Part shown: positions 9,476 to 18,080 of the stretch, piece after piece
How the letters are laid out: each line of letters begins with the position of its first letter
Position numbering within the stretch: the stretch's first letter is position 1
From: a candidate division FCPU426 bacterium
Lineage (GTDB): Bacteria > Oederibacteriota > Muellerivitia > Muellerivitales > DAHXKG01
NCBI GenBank assembly: GCA_027366525.1
Contig: DAHXKG010000003.1
Coordinates: 1-64,000, forward strand
Length of the DNA stretch: 64,000 bases
Direction of reading: 5' to 3'
Notes under the pieces: generated by a model
What the model was told of the DNA's origin: nothing
The model's database searches: none
The model's input: only the letters and a program-made list of their open reading frames with translations
Made by a program: the position numbers and the translations under genes

Positions 9476-9480
9476 GATCC

Positions 9481-9526
9481 CATCTCCCGAGGAAGAAAGC
9501 TTTTTCATGCTTTGAAAAAGGAGATG
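9481..9526 (-). promoter_or_regulatory. Shine-Dalgarno-sequestering hairpin before btuB
   Basis: On the minus strand CATCTCC (9526-9520) is complementary to GGAGATG (9487-9481), which includes the btuB ribosome binding site. A nested stem CTTTTTC/GAAAAAG with loop AAAGCAT lies inside. This fits a translational expression platform for the upstream riboswitch. Complementarity is seen directly; the regulatory role is inferred. Confidence 0.6.
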
Positions 9527-9576
9527 TCTATCTGCATATCCACTTCCCATAGCCCGAAGAAGCTGTCTCAAAATAG

Positions 9577-9722
9577 CTTGAGGCCGGTCTCCTGACTTAG
9601 GGTTGATTCACGAATAAAAGCCTTCCCATTTAAAATAGTGACTTTTATTCCAGTTACTGCCCAACACCCTTCACAGTGGCGGGTCCGTACCGGAATTTCA
9701 CCGGTTTCCCGAACACCTCAAG
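9577..9722 (-). promoter_or_regulatory. Cobalamin riboswitch (aptamer)
   Basis: Read on the minus strand, the region has the conserved cobalamin-riboswitch blocks in order: GGGAAACCGGTGAAATTCCGG, then CCCGCCACTGT, then AGTCAGGAGACCGGCC. The closing P1 stem is CTTGAGG (9722-9716) with CCTCAAG (9583-9577). Immediately 3' of P1 a competing hairpin CTCAA-GCTATT-TTGAG can form. It sits between the predicted promoter and btuB and should repress the whole operon when adenosylcobalamin or another corrinoid is plentiful. Confidence 0.96.
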
Positions 9723-9733
9723 TTGTTGCATTA

Positions 9734-9762
9734 GTCATACATAAAAAATCAAGTCCTGTCAA
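9734..9762 (-). promoter_or_regulatory. Promoter of the cobalamin operon
   Basis: On the minus strand TTGACA (9762-9757) and TATGAC (9739-9734) are separated by 17 bp. The -35 is perfect; the -10 has two mismatches. The start site would fall about 5 nt before the riboswitch P1 stem, which is the spacing expected for a leader starting directly with the aptamer. Confidence 0.6.
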
Positions 9763-10801
9763 TTTTAAAATTTTTCATCTTTTCTCCAATATTTTTAATT
9801 TTTATGGATTATGAAATCGTTCGCTTTTTTCGTCAACAAATTCAAAATTGAAAAATTTTTAAAATTTTACCACAAAAATCCAATTCGGAGAGAGGGATAT
9901 GAATAAAAGTGATTTACCGTGGAGCCAATAAGCCTTGTATATTTATTTTTGGGCTTATTTTTGTTTTCTATAGTTATACTCGATATTTGTTTTTCTTGAT
10001 TTATTTCTTAACTCTAGAAACTTTCCAATTAACTCCGAAAACCTGAGTTCAAACTTCTGAGTCAGCCCTGAATATGTATTAATCAAAAACGTTAGTTTTT
10101 AACTTTTTGACCTCACGATGGATCCACTCCTTCATTCGCAAAAATTCTACTGGAGCAATGTTACTCAATGAACTTGAGAGTACTATGTGCTACACTTTTT
10201 CTTCCAAACTTATTTTTTCTTTTACGTCTGTCCACCCCAAAAAACAATGTTGATTTATCATTTCTTTCGAAAGCTAGAGTAAAACAAATCGATAAGCGAA
10301 TTATCTGCTGGTTGTGAGTTCTGTCCTAAAATTCAATACAATTTAAAGTAGTGTTTTTTATTTCCACCTATGTTCACGATATCCACAAGAATCATATTTA
10401 TACACTTTGGTTAAATTCGTGAAATTGTCACTGCACAGTCTATAGGTCTTGAAAATAGATTAATAAATTCTCAACGAAGTCAAGTTTCGATGTAATTTTC
10501 CAAGCCGTATAAAAATCTTGATTCCGCACAAACCTTGTTACTAAATCTTGAATTTTTTTAGATGTACGTTTTATCAAATTAAAAATTGATGTTTTGTTTT
10601 TAAGCTTGTTTCTATGAATATAAAAAATCGTTTTAAGGAATAAAATACTTAATTTCATTGATTTTTACTGAATGCGTTCTTCAAAAATATTCTAAAAACG
10701 TGTTTTTTCGTTAAAATTAATAACATTTAACGATCTACTCATTATTTTTTTTATGATACAATATAAGGAAAACGATTTAATGAGTATTCACTAGGATTGT
10801 T
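9763..10801. other. Long AT-rich intergenic region
   Basis: About 1 kb between the B12 operon promoter and the large surface-protein gene with no convincing gene. A 72-codon minus-strand frame at 10440-10658 has low-complexity Lys/Leu/Phe composition and no recognisable motif. A short minus-strand frame around 10086-10200 could be a gene remnant. The only structured element is the mini-ORF plus hairpin at 9899-9964. The region looks like decayed sequence. Confidence 0.5.
9899..9964 (+). other. 10-codon ORF overlapping a terminator-like hairpin
   Basis: ATG at 9899 follows a strong GGAGAGAGGGAT ribosome site and encodes MNKSDLPWSQ with stop at 9929-9931. The hairpin AATAAGCC (9927-9934) / GGCTTATT (9952-9959) begins inside the last codons and is followed by TTTTG. 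The layout is that of an attenuation leader or the tail of a lost gene. The nearest plus-strand gene is 840 bp away, so its target is unclear. Confidence 0.3.
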
Positions 10802-13800
10802 ATGTTAGCAAGATATTCTTTGAAAATTCTTATCTTTAGTTTAATCATTCACATTTTCTTGGGAATTTTTTCGCTGGTATTAGCCCAATGCACACCTGCA
10901 ACCGCCCAAATCTGTGTAGCAGTGGATGATTATGCAGAAGTTTATATTAATGGCGTTTTTTTAGGTCAAGTAAATTACTGTAATTGGAATGGTGCCGGAA
11001 CTTGTCCACCAGGTTGCTTGAGTGTCCCTGTCTCTTTATTAACCAATCCTATTTGTATTGCCATTGAAGATCAGAACACCGCACCAGAAGTTACTTACGC
11101 TTCATGGGATTTAGATATTACTTGTAGTAGTGGGTTGCATTCAGAAATTACATCCTCTGATGGAAATTATCAAGGTTATTACATTTCCACTGGAAATCCA
11201 GCACCTACCCCAGGCCCTGACTCGAGTGGGAATCCTTGGTACTCTCCCAATTATAATGGAAGTGGCGTCTTTACATTACCTCCTGTAACTGTAGTCAATG
11301 GAGATACTTGGGGACAACCCATTTTTAACCCAGTCACTGGACAACAAATCCCATTTATTGCTAACAACAATACTGGAGACTATGGAGATAGTGTTGGTGC
11401 TGTTTTCTGGAGGCAATGTGGTGTGACTATCCCAACCCCTCAACCTACGATAGGACCTGCAACTTTCACAATCACCAAAACATTGGATGGACCCGTAACT
11501 GCCAATGGATGTGGAACAAATGATTTTTGTGTAACATTTACGATTGTTGCTTGCAACACTGGAGGCGCCATTAATACTCCTGTAACCATTATGGATAATC
11601 TCATTACGCCTGCAGGATTTCAATTCGTAAATTGGGGCTATGATGGAACTTATCCTTACAATAGCCCTCCTAATGGAGAAGCACCCGTACCAAATTCAAA
11701 CATGATTTATTTTCCAACAGGACTCGGAAATGGATGTGTAACTTTGCAAGCTGTAGAAGAAAATTATTATTGGCCAAACAATCAGTGTCAACAAGAAGTA
11801 GATGAAGCCTCACTTAGTTATGGAGGAAGTGTTAGTATTTCTTCCGCTCCAATTACCGTAAATATCCCTTGTTTTACCCCCACTCCTACCTGGACTCCTA
11901 CTTTCACTCCCACTTGGACTCCTACCTGGACCCCTACTTGGACCCCCACTTTCACTCCTACCTGGACTCCTACGTGGACTCCCTCTCCAACACCAACTCA
12001 ATCAACTCCTACTTTTACTCCCACTCCAACTTTTACACCAACTAAAACGCCTACGCCTACAAATACTTTTACTCCAACAAAGACTTTAACGCCAACTAAT
12101 ACCTTTACACCCACTCAAACACCTACGCAGACTTCCACTCCGACACCCACTAATACGTTTACTTCTACTAGTACTTTTACTCCAACCCAAACCCCCACCT
12201 CAACTTTTACTCCCACTCCGACCCCTACGCATACTCCCACCTCGACACCCACTAGTACACCTACTCCAACCGCTACGAACACGCCTATCCCATCCGCAAC
12301 ATCAACTAATACCCCCACCAATACTCCTACACCGACGCATACTTTCACCCCTACCAACACTTCCACTCCCACTCCCACTAATAGCCCAACCGCTACTCCT
12401 ACTCAAACTCCAACCTCTACACCTACTTCAACACCCACTAACACATCTACCCCAACTGCTACTAATACACCTGTCCCATCCGCAACATCAACCAATACCC
12501 CCACTAATACTCCTACACCGACACATACTTTCACTCCTACCAACACCCCTACTCCCACTCCCACCAATAGTCCAACCGCTACGCCTACTCAAACTTTTAC
12601 ACCTACTCAAACTCCAACCTTTACGCCTACCTCAACACCCACTAACACATCTACCCCAACTGCTACTAATACGCCTGTCCCATCCGCAACGCCCACTAAT
12701 ACCCCTACCGATACTCCCACAGCAACTCATACCTTCACCCCTACCAACACCCCTACTCCTACTCCCACCAATAGTCCAACCGCTACTCCTACTCAAACTT
12801 TTACACCCACTCAAACTCCAACCTTTACGCCTACGCAAACTGTGACTAGTACACCAACCAACACAATTACAAATACACCCACCTTCACACCTACTTTTAC
12901 TCCAACTTCAACAACGACAAATACACCTACTTTTACTCCAACTTTCACATCAACTTATACACCTACCGTGACCAATACCCCAACCAATACCCCAACTGCC
13001 ACTTTCACCAGTACTCCCACTTCGACACCAACTCCCGTTGTTACCGTTGTCCTGAAAAAGAATGCTTCAAACGCTAATCCATCGTCTGGAGATCAAGAAA
13101 CGTATACCATTCAAGCAAACATATTTAATAACTCTGCCAAAAATATTGTTGTCTGGGATACTATTCCCACGGGCTTAACTTATGCCGGTGGTATAACACC
13201 CAACGGACAAGTCATTCCCCTACCAACGCCAGGTTCTTCTTCAACAGGTACATTACTTGTTTGGAATTTAGGCTCCGAATCTCCAGGATCTTATACCTTC
13301 AGTTATCGTGCAACCGTTAATCAATTGATTTTAGGGGGGACGGTAATTACCAACTGGGTTGCCTGGCAGGATTTAGAAGAACCTACTCCACTATTAGCTC
13401 AAGCTCCCATTACCATTACGGGTGCCTATACCATTAAAATTGGCATTTACAACGAATCCGGTGAAGAAGTTAAACAAATTTTAGAAACCCAACTTTCTCA
13501 ACCACTGGATACCATAAATTTAGAAGTCTCTTCTAATATTACGACGGTGAATGGAACCGTGACGATTTACTATCAAGGGGTGAATTTAGGAACATGGAAC
13601 GGAACTAATACGCAAGGACAGCTCGTGACAAATGGCCAATATTATGTGAAAGTTGACAATATTGATCCCGAAGGAGCTGTAACTTCCGTCACTAAAGCTA
13701 TCACGGTTGATCGCGCTCTTCAAACTATTACCGTTTTGGTTTATAACGAGTCTGGAGAAGTAGTTCGGCACTTATATGAAACTAATGAAAACTATAGCTC

Positions 13801-14344
13801 CACTAATAACATTACAGCGGAAACCGTTAGTTCAACGGTCCTCGTTCCTTCTACGGCGATGAACTCTCCTCTACTCACCATCCAGTGGATAAACAATTCA
13901 GGAGCTGTCATAGGAACAACCACTTGGGATGGCCGAAATGATGCTGGTGAAATCGTAACTAATGGAGAATATTTTATAGCGGTAGTCTCAAGTACGGGAA
14001 CGGGAGCCAATGTTTCACTCACCAAAGAAGTGACCATTAATGGTACTGGAGAAAACCTGGGTCAGGTCTACGCAGCTCCCAATATCCTTAACCATGGTAA
14101 CAGCTTACTAAACCTACGAGTCATTCCGCCTGCGGGAGCTGGAAATTGGACCATTAGTCGAGTCCGCGTTTATGATGTAAGCGGCGAATTAGTGGACGAA
14201 TTCGCCGGATCTCCAGGCTCTAATTCGGCCTCTTATAACCTTTCAACATTGGCGAGCGGACTTTATCTAGTCGTGGTGAATTTGGAAGATGCTCAGGGCC
14301 ATTTATTAGGTCATCAAATTATTCAAATTGTTATTCAACACTAA
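10802..14344 (+). CDS. Large secreted surface protein with Thr/Pro-rich linker and FlgD-like domains
   Basis: An 1180-residue exported protein. A signal peptide covers about residues 1-28 (ending VLAQC). Cys-rich beta domains follow to about 355, including a segment (about 220-355) that resembles DUF11-type repeats. Residues about 357-744 are an almost pure Thr/Pro linker. A DUF11-like domain follows (about 745-870). Two FlgD-like Ig domains come next, each with YNESGEEV-type openings and W.G.N..G..V.NG.Y closings, and the C-terminal tail ends in [14 protein letters not shown]. The tail resembles that of the protein at 1-866. A surface or secreted structural role is inferred; no enzyme motif is seen. 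The start ATG 10802 has a weak AGGA site. Confidence 0.85.
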   Translation: MLARYSLKILIFSLIIHIFLGIFSLVLAQCTPATAQICVAVDDYAEVYINGVFLGQVNYCNWNGAGTCPPGCLSVPVSLLTNPICIAIEDQNTAPEVTYASWDLDITCSSGLHSEITSSDGNYQGYYISTGNPAPTPGPDSSGNPWYSPNYNGSGVFTLPPVTVVNGDTWGQPIFNPVTGQQIPFIANNNTGDYGDSVGAVFWRQCGVTIPTPQPTIGPATFTITKTLDGPVTANGCGTNDFCVTFTIVACNTGGAINTPVTIMDNLITPAGFQFVNWGYDGTYPYNSPPNGEAPVPNSNMIYFPTGLGNGCVTLQAVEENYYWPNNQCQQEVDEASLSYGGSVSISSAPITVNIPCFTPTPTWTPTFTPTWTPTWTPTWTPTFTPTWTPTWTPSPTPTQSTPTFTPTPTFTPTKTPTPTNTFTPTKTLTPTNTFTPTQTPTQTSTPTPTNTFTSTSTFTPTQTPTSTFTPTPTPTHTPTSTPTSTPTPTATNTPIPSATSTNTPTNTPTPTHTFTPTNTSTPTPTNSPTATPTQTPTSTPTSTPTNTSTPTATNTPVPSATSTNTPTNTPTPTHTFTPTNTPTPTPTNSPTATPTQTFTPTQTPTFTPTSTPTNTSTPTATNTPVPSATPTNTPTDTPTATHTFTPTNTPTPTPTNSPTATPTQTFTPTQTPTFTPTQTVTSTPTNTITNTPTFTPTFTPTSTTTNTPTFTPTFTSTYTPTVTNTPTNTPTATFTSTPTSTPTPVVTVVLKKNASNANPSSGDQETYTIQANIFNNSAKNIVVWDTIPTGLTYAGGITPNGQVIPLPTPGSSSTGTLLVWNLGSESPGSYTFSYRATVNQLILGGTVITNWVAWQDLEEPTPLLAQAPITITGAYTIKIGIYNESGEEVKQILETQLSQPLDTINLEVSSNITTVNGTVTIYYQGVNLGTWNGTNTQGQLVTNGQYYVKVDNIDPEGAVTSVTKAITVDRALQTITVLVYNESGEVVRHLYETNENYSSTNNITAETVSSTVLVPSTAMNSPLLTIQWINNSGAVIGTTTWDGRNDAGEIVTNGEYFIAVVSSTGTGANVSLTKEVTINGTGENLGQVYAAPNILNHGNSLLNLRVIPPAGAGNWTISRVRVYDVSGELVDEFAGSPGSNSASYNLSTLASGLYLVVVNLEDAQGHLLGHQIIQIVIQH
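11873..13035 (+). repeat. Thr/Pro-rich coding repeat with higher-order units
   Basis: About 1.16 kb of degenerate ACN-CCN-ACN codons encoding a Thr/Pro linker. Within it a larger block, opening with PVPSAT or PIPSAT, recurs at about 12284, 12470 and 12674, giving units of 186 and 204 bp (62 and 68 residues). This points to block duplication on top of the short period. Slippage-prone and a likely site of length variation or assembly error. Confidence 0.9.
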
Positions 14345-14506
14345 AAAATTATGGTGATTCTTGATCGGATAGTTAATTTGATTCCATACAAATCGTTACT
14401 GGACTTCATCAATGACTTCCGGTGTCGCTTTGATTGAAAAATAAATATTTATTGTTTGAGCATCTGAAATTTTAAATTTTTTTAAACTTATTTTTCGAGG
14501 ACTTTG

Positions 14507-15439
14507 ATGAAAGAGCATACACATCCACTCCTCAACCACCCCATTGATGTCAGCAGGGAATTTTCAAATTTAGAAAATACCCTATTTCTACCAAAGCAAT
14601 TGTTGAATTTTAATCTCAAAACTATGATGGGTCAAATTGACTGGAACAGATACGCATATAAAATTCGCACAGCTTTCAATCAAGAAGGATTATCTCTGGT
14701 TGAACAATCGTCATGGGAGTTCCCTCCAATTTATGATCCTTATTCTGAATTGAACTCCTTTAAAATTACCTTTTATGGCAATCGAACCGTGAGAATACAA
14801 CTACATGGTCGATCTTATCCTCATGCTTCAACCTCTTCGCTTATGTTAGTGAATCATTTAAAGCCCTCCCCTCCCTGGCCAGTGAAGCACACTAAAAACC
14901 GTATTATCTATCAAAGCTCAGCCGGATCGCTCATTATTCATCAAAAGCCTTGGAGACTTGAAATCCGGGATGCCTCCCATCAAGTACTTACTCAAACAAT
15001 CAATCTCGAGGATCACCGAAGTCTGCGCAATACGGATCCCCTTCCTTTTTGTTTTATTCGACCCACACCTAATTATGCCCGAAAATTCGCCGCTACCTTT
15101 CAGCTTCATAATTGTGAAAAAATTTATGGCTGCGGGGAATCATTTACACGTTTAGACAAACGAGGACAAAAGTTGGTTTTGTTTACCTATGATTGTCATG
15201 GGGTTCAACATGATGGGATGTATAAACCCATTCCATTTTTCATGAGTAATCGAGGCTATGGCATGTTTCTTCATACCACCAGTCCCTCTACTTTTGATTT
15301 TGGCTATTCCTATGGCGAAGCAACCACTTTATTTACTGAGGATGAGATTTTGGATCTCTTTATATTTTTAGGCTCTCCCAAGGAAATTTTATCCGCCTAT
15401 ACTCATTGTACAGGCCGAAGTCCCATGCCACCATTCTGA
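14507..15439 (+). pseudogene. GH31 alpha-glycosidase, 5' fragment (YicI-like)
   Basis: About 310 residues of a GH31 family glycosidase: the N-terminal beta-sandwich and the start of the barrel, with YGCGESFTRLDKRGQ and DCHGVQHDGMYKPIPFF motifs resembling alpha-xylosidase YicI. Homology stops at TGRSPMPP (about 15433), exactly where GH31 proteins normally continue into the barrel, and a stop follows two codons later. ATG 14507 is preferred over the TTG one codon earlier because CGAGGA lies upstream. The 3' remainder of the same gene is at 18901-19662. The middle with both catalytic Asp residues is missing, so the gene cannot make an active enzyme. Confidence 0.88.
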
Positions 15440-15584
15440 AAACTCAATTTTAAACCACATTTCTAAACTATTTGTTCCATCTGTAAAATCCGAATAATCT
15501 AAAAGTATCTCATATCCATCTGGAGGTATTGGTATAAATCCAAGATCAATTTGCTTTGGGCTTTTTTTATTTTTCCAATAACTA
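15434..15584 (-). pseudogene. Unidentified AT-rich ORF fragment
   Basis: A minus-strand frame of about 50 codons with coding-like composition (motifs IDLGFIPIPPDGYE and LDYSDFTDGTNSLEMW). It lacks a plausible start and runs directly into the antisense of the GH31 fragment. Its base composition is close to the host and unlike the GC-rich part of the insert. I do not recognise the family. Confidence 0.35.
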
Positions 15585-15647
15585 TTAAGCGCGGATGCGT
15601 TTGATGCCCGTTCCAGCCTTTTCAATGAAGCCAACACGATGCAACAG
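15585..15647 (-). pseudogene. Remnant of an AlbA_2/HATPase_c_4 (RecG-like) protein
   Basis: On the minus strand the frame reads DLLHRVGFIEKAGTGIKRIR and ends at a TAA (15587-15585). This resembles the conserved C-terminal helix motif (LxRxGxIExxGTGIxRI) of putative ATP-dependent DNA-binding proteins with AlbA_2/HATPase_c_4 domains. Only about 20 residues remain, cut off at the first 15-bp repeat. The family match is from memory of the motif. Confidence 0.5.
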
Positions 15648-15662
15648 GTCCCCGTCGTGGAC
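15648..15662. repeat. 15-bp boundary repeat, copy 1
   Basis: GTCCCCGTCGTGGAC, with GTCC/GGAC arms. It lies immediately left of the SnoaL-like gene and truncates the AlbA_2 remnant. Identical to copy 2. Confidence 0.75.
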
Positions 15663-15676
15663 GACCGGGAACGGGA

Positions 15677-16048
15677 TTACTTCTGTTCGTTCAAATAGAA
15701 AGCTTTTACTTTTTGGGCTTTGTTTTCCGCGTTCAACTCCACCACATCAAGAACCTGATTACCGTTATCCCGCCGGTAAAGGACCGCGTAACCGCTGGGC
15801 GCGGAAAAAACCTGCTCCAGGGTGAAGTGGATATGAGGCGCCAAGGAAAGTCCCAAGCGGAAATGCTCGCGCAACTCCGTTAATCCATGAAGTTTTCCAT
15901 CGGGTTTATGCCAACGCACCACCACCGTGTTGGCCTCAAATTCAATCGTGTCGGCATAGTGACCCATGATTCGATCCAGGTCATGGGCGTTCCAGGCCTC
16001 GATCCAATCCCCAGCGATCGTCCGTAAGTCGGCAATATTTTTGAGCAT
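15677..16048 (-). CDS. SnoaL/NTF2-like domain protein
   Basis: A 123-residue single-domain protein of the SnoaL-like (NTF2 fold) type. The N-terminal helix reads WIEAWNAHDLDRIMGHYAD, the usual opening of the family, and the rest alternates beta strands (EFEANTVVVRWHKPDG, AVLYRRDN, VLDVVELNAENK). Such proteins are diverse small-molecule isomerases/hydrolases or ligand binders, so no reaction can be assigned. It is GC-rich, unlike the host genes, and is bracketed by copies 1 and 2 of the 15-bp repeat, suggesting it arrived as a unit. Confidence 0.7.
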   Translation of the reverse strand: MLKNIADLRTIAGDWIEAWNAHDLDRIMGHYADTIEFEANTVVVRWHKPDGKLHGLTELREHFRLGLSLAPHIHFTLEQVFSAPSGYAVLYRRDNGNQVLDVVELNAENKAQKVKAFYLNEQK

Positions 16049-16093
16049 GATGAAATTACCTATTCTTATTTCACTTTTTCTTGTCGACTCCGG

Positions 16094-16108
16094 GTCCCCG
16101 TCGTGGAC
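16094..16108. repeat. 15-bp boundary repeat, copy 2
   Basis: GTCCCCGTCGTGGAC, identical to copy 1, lying in the 72-bp gap between the SnoaL-like gene and the methyltransferase gene. Confidence 0.75.
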
Positions 16109-16120
16109 AAGTAAGCAATG

Positions 16121-16978
16121 TCAAACCGTCGCCACTAGGAACTCTTCGCCACTGAATGGCCTAAAGCCATCCTTCCGATTCGAAAAATACCGCTGGGCCA
16201 ATTCATCCGACGAGACGTGGCGAGCTTTTTGAAACCCAGCCTCGCGGGCAAGGGCCGTCATCTCCTCCGGCCTGAAGAAACTAACAAAAGGGGTCCCGGC
16301 GGCTTTGGCGCCTGCGACCGCTCGCTCCATCCCCACGCGGATCTCAGAGGCAACCATCTCGATTGGAAAGATGAAGGTCATAGCAAGCGTAGAACCAGGA
16401 GCCGACTGGGCGATGCGATGCAGAGTATCAAAAACGGCGTCCTTCGTAAGGTACATGGAAACTCCCGTGGAGGCTACTACCACTGGGTGGGAGGAATCAA
16501 ACCCTGCCCCTTGAAGAGCCAGCTTCCAATCCTCCCCAGCCTCAAAGTCCACTGGAACAAACTTGAGCGAATCCGGGACACCAAAACCCAGTTCCGCTAG
16601 GCGCCGAACTTTCCAGGCTTGTGTACTGGGCTGATCCACTTCGAAGACCTGAAGCTTCTTGGACATTTCCGGCCTACGTTGGACGAAGCTATCCAAGCCA
16701 GCGCCGAGGATCACATACTGACCAACGCCCCTTCCCACCTGATCCACCACTAAGTCCTCCACAAACCGAGCTCGGGCCACGATGGAGGCCTGGAAATATT
16801 TCGTCCATTCGGGATGCATGTCGGGCCGGTCACGCCAGCCCGCTTCGGGTGCCACCAGTTTCAGACCAATTTCATCCTCGAAAATCGGAGGCTTGTCGTC
16901 CACCTGAAGGTGCATTGCCCGCCAAAGAGCGGTTCTAACGGCCGTTTGATCAGGAATAAGCGGTTGTATGTTTTTCAT
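16121..16978 (-). CDS. Class I SAM-dependent methyltransferase, leucine carboxyl methyltransferase-like
   Basis: About 285 residues of the TIGR00027/PPM-LCM methyltransferase family. The visible signature is YVILGAGLDSF (SAM-binding glycine loop), then FEVDQPSTQAWK (acidic ribose-binding residue) and FVPVDFE, followed by GVSMYLT, which is typical for the family. The substrate is unknown. ATG 16978 is preferred over the upstream GTG (16993) because it has GGGAGATAGGGG in front. It is GC-rich and lies between repeat copies 2 and 3, on the same strand as the other genes of the insert. Confidence 0.82.
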   Translation of the reverse strand: MKNIQPLIPDQTAVRTALWRAMHLQVDDKPPIFEDEIGLKLVAPEAGWRDRPDMHPEWTKYFQASIVARARFVEDLVVDQVGRGVGQYVILGAGLDSFVQRRPEMSKKLQVFEVDQPSTQAWKVRRLAELGFGVPDSLKFVPVDFEAGEDWKLALQGAGFDSSHPVVVASTGVSMYLTKDAVFDTLHRIAQSAPGSTLAMTFIFPIEMVASEIRVGMERAVAGAKAAGTPFVSFFRPEEMTALAREAGFQKARHVSSDELAQRYFSNRKDGFRPFSGEEFLVATV

Positions 16979-17007
16979 GCCCCTATCTCCCACCTACTTT
17001 TTTTAGT

Positions 17008-17022
17008 GTCCCCATCGTGGAC
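17008..17022. repeat. 15-bp boundary repeat, copy 3
   Basis: GTCCCCATCGTGGAC, one mismatch to copies 1 and 2, extended here to a TGTCC/GGACA inverted repeat. It lies between the methyltransferase start and the HEPN gene end. Confidence 0.75.
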
Positions 17023-17049
17023 AAGTTTTCGACTACAAGTTGTACGTCT

Positions 17050-17463
17050 TTACTTCAAAATATCCTTCGGAAAACTTGTGCGAATCGCCGTTCTTACCTT
17101 AACGGCTAAGGCCGTCGTTTCTTCGGCTTCCTGCCGATTCATGGGTTCCCAATTCCCCGGATAGCGGCCCATCCAGGCATAACTCGTTAATTTTTCCTGC
17201 TCAGCAAGGGTCAATGGAAAACTAAAACCCAAAGGAAAAAGTTTGACGATTTCCGCGATGTCATGGCTTTTCGGGAAGTCGATCGAGAGGTAGACTAGGC
17301 GTGATTTTAAATATTTTTCGATGCATTGTTGGGCCAGGAAACAAACCACATCGCAGGGGCAATCATCGCCCATTTTTAGGAGGTTTTGAAAAGCCTTATG
17401 ATCGTTTTCAGCCTTCTCGATCCATTGGCGGACAATCGCAAATTGTTCAGGCGGCACGCTCAT
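17050..17463 (-). CDS. HEPN-domain protein (putative toxin of HEPN/MNT pair)
   Basis: A 137-residue all-helical HEPN protein. The motifs W.EKAENDHKAF, CFLAQQCIEKYLKSRL and KSHDI.E..KL are the usual family landmarks. The catalytic Rx4-6H motif of HEPN ribonucleases is not evident, so nuclease activity is uncertain. It overlaps the upstream MNT gene by 17 bp, the standard arrangement of HEPN/MNT toxin-antitoxin modules, in which the nucleotidyltransferase neutralises the HEPN partner. GC-rich, part of the insert. Confidence 0.82.
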   Translation of the reverse strand: MSVPPEQFAIVRQWIEKAENDHKAFQNLLKMGDDCPCDVVCFLAQQCIEKYLKSRLVYLSIDFPKSHDIAEIVKLFPLGFSFPLTLAEQEKLTSYAWMGRYPGNWEPMNRQEAEETTALAVKVRTAIRTSFPKDILK

Positions 17464-17776
17464 AGAGAACTTTCCCCTCGTGAACAGCCGTCTTGATAAT
17501 GGTCCCCACGATATCCCTGAACTTTCGGACCTCCTCGGGGGTCACCACAAAAACATCCTTTGCCAAACCTATCCCACTCAGGGCAAGGCGCACCTCCACA
17601 CATTTATCGACATGGCGACCTGCGAAGGGCATAACAACTAAAAGGTCCACGTCGCTATCCTGGCCGGCCGTCCCCCGGGCATAGGAACCGAAAAGGATGA
17701 TCTGAACCGGGTTAAATTTTTCGACGATCCGCCGGACCATTTCTTGGATGATGTCTTGAGCGCTCACGCTTTGCAT
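17447..17776 (-). CDS. MNT nucleotidyltransferase (putative antitoxin)
   Basis: A 109-residue minimal nucleotidyltransferase. The catalytic motif GSYARGTAGQDSDVD fits GSx10DxD exactly, followed by LLVVMPF. In characterised HEPN/MNT modules this protein AMPylates or otherwise blocks the HEPN partner. The ATG at 17776 has AAGGGA upstream and directly follows the TAA of a small upstream frame (17777-17896), so coupling is likely. It overlaps the HEPN gene by 17 bp. Confidence 0.85.
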   Translation of the reverse strand: MQSVSAQDIIQEMVRRIVEKFNPVQIILFGSYARGTAGQDSDVDLLVVMPFAGRHVDKCVEVRLALSGIGLAKDVFVVTPEEVRKFRDIVGTIIKTAVHEGKVLYERAA

Positions 17777-17896
17777 TTAATTCCCTTTATGACTCGAATA
17801 GGCAATAACGGCTTCAACGATATCCTTGAACGACATTATACCGGAATTTCCCAGATGGCATTGTCTGGCAACGTTGACGGGTAACTTGGTGTTCAT
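17777..17896 (-). CDS. Possible 39-residue small protein before the MNT gene
   Basis: The frame starts at ATG 17896 behind a G-rich potential ribosome site and ends with a TAA that abuts the MNT start codon (TAAATG). Its last codons supply the MNT ribosome site. The C-terminal part (GNSGIMSFKDIVEAVIAYSS) looks protein-like. No family recognised. It may be a real leader or third module component, or the tail of a truncated gene. Confidence 0.3.
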   Translation of the reverse strand: MNTKLPVNVARQCHLGNSGIMSFKDIVEAVIAYSSHKGN

Positions 17897-18013
17897 TATA
17901 TCGCCCCCCCCCCGCTTTTTCCATCCGATTTTGGGGTCAGGACCCAACCTAGGCGCCAAGCTTAGTCTCCTCAAGCCTTTGGAGACCCCCAAAGCAACTC
18001 CGAAATGGTTTTT

Positions 18014-18026
18014 TCCTCTCGTGGAC
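18014..18026. repeat. Degenerate fourth copy of the boundary repeat
   Basis: On the minus strand TGTCCACGAGAGGA matches the first nine bases of the repeat seen at 15648, 16094 and 17008 and then diverges. It lies between the HEPN/MNT unit and the IS1380 remnant, where a cassette boundary would be expected. Confidence 0.4.
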
Positions 18027-18080
18027 AGACACCTATCCCTTTGAGATTTTCAGACAGCCGACTTTTTGACCCTTCCTAAA

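Noticed and set aside
10440-10658. 72-codon minus-strand ORF
   Set aside because: Low-complexity Lys/Leu/Ile/Phe composition in AT-rich DNA, with no ribosome site or motif.
12115-12378. Minus-strand Gly/Val-rich ORF
   Set aside because: It is the antisense of the Thr/Pro repeat of the surface protein; its composition follows from the repeat alone.
11873-13035. Repetitive region as a CRISPR array
   Set aside because: The repeats are in frame, code Thr/Pro throughout and lack uniform spacers, and there are no cas genes.
15648-17022. Integron attC sites
   Set aside because: The 15-bp repeats lack the GTTRRRY/RYYYAAC core sites and no integrase gene is in the window.
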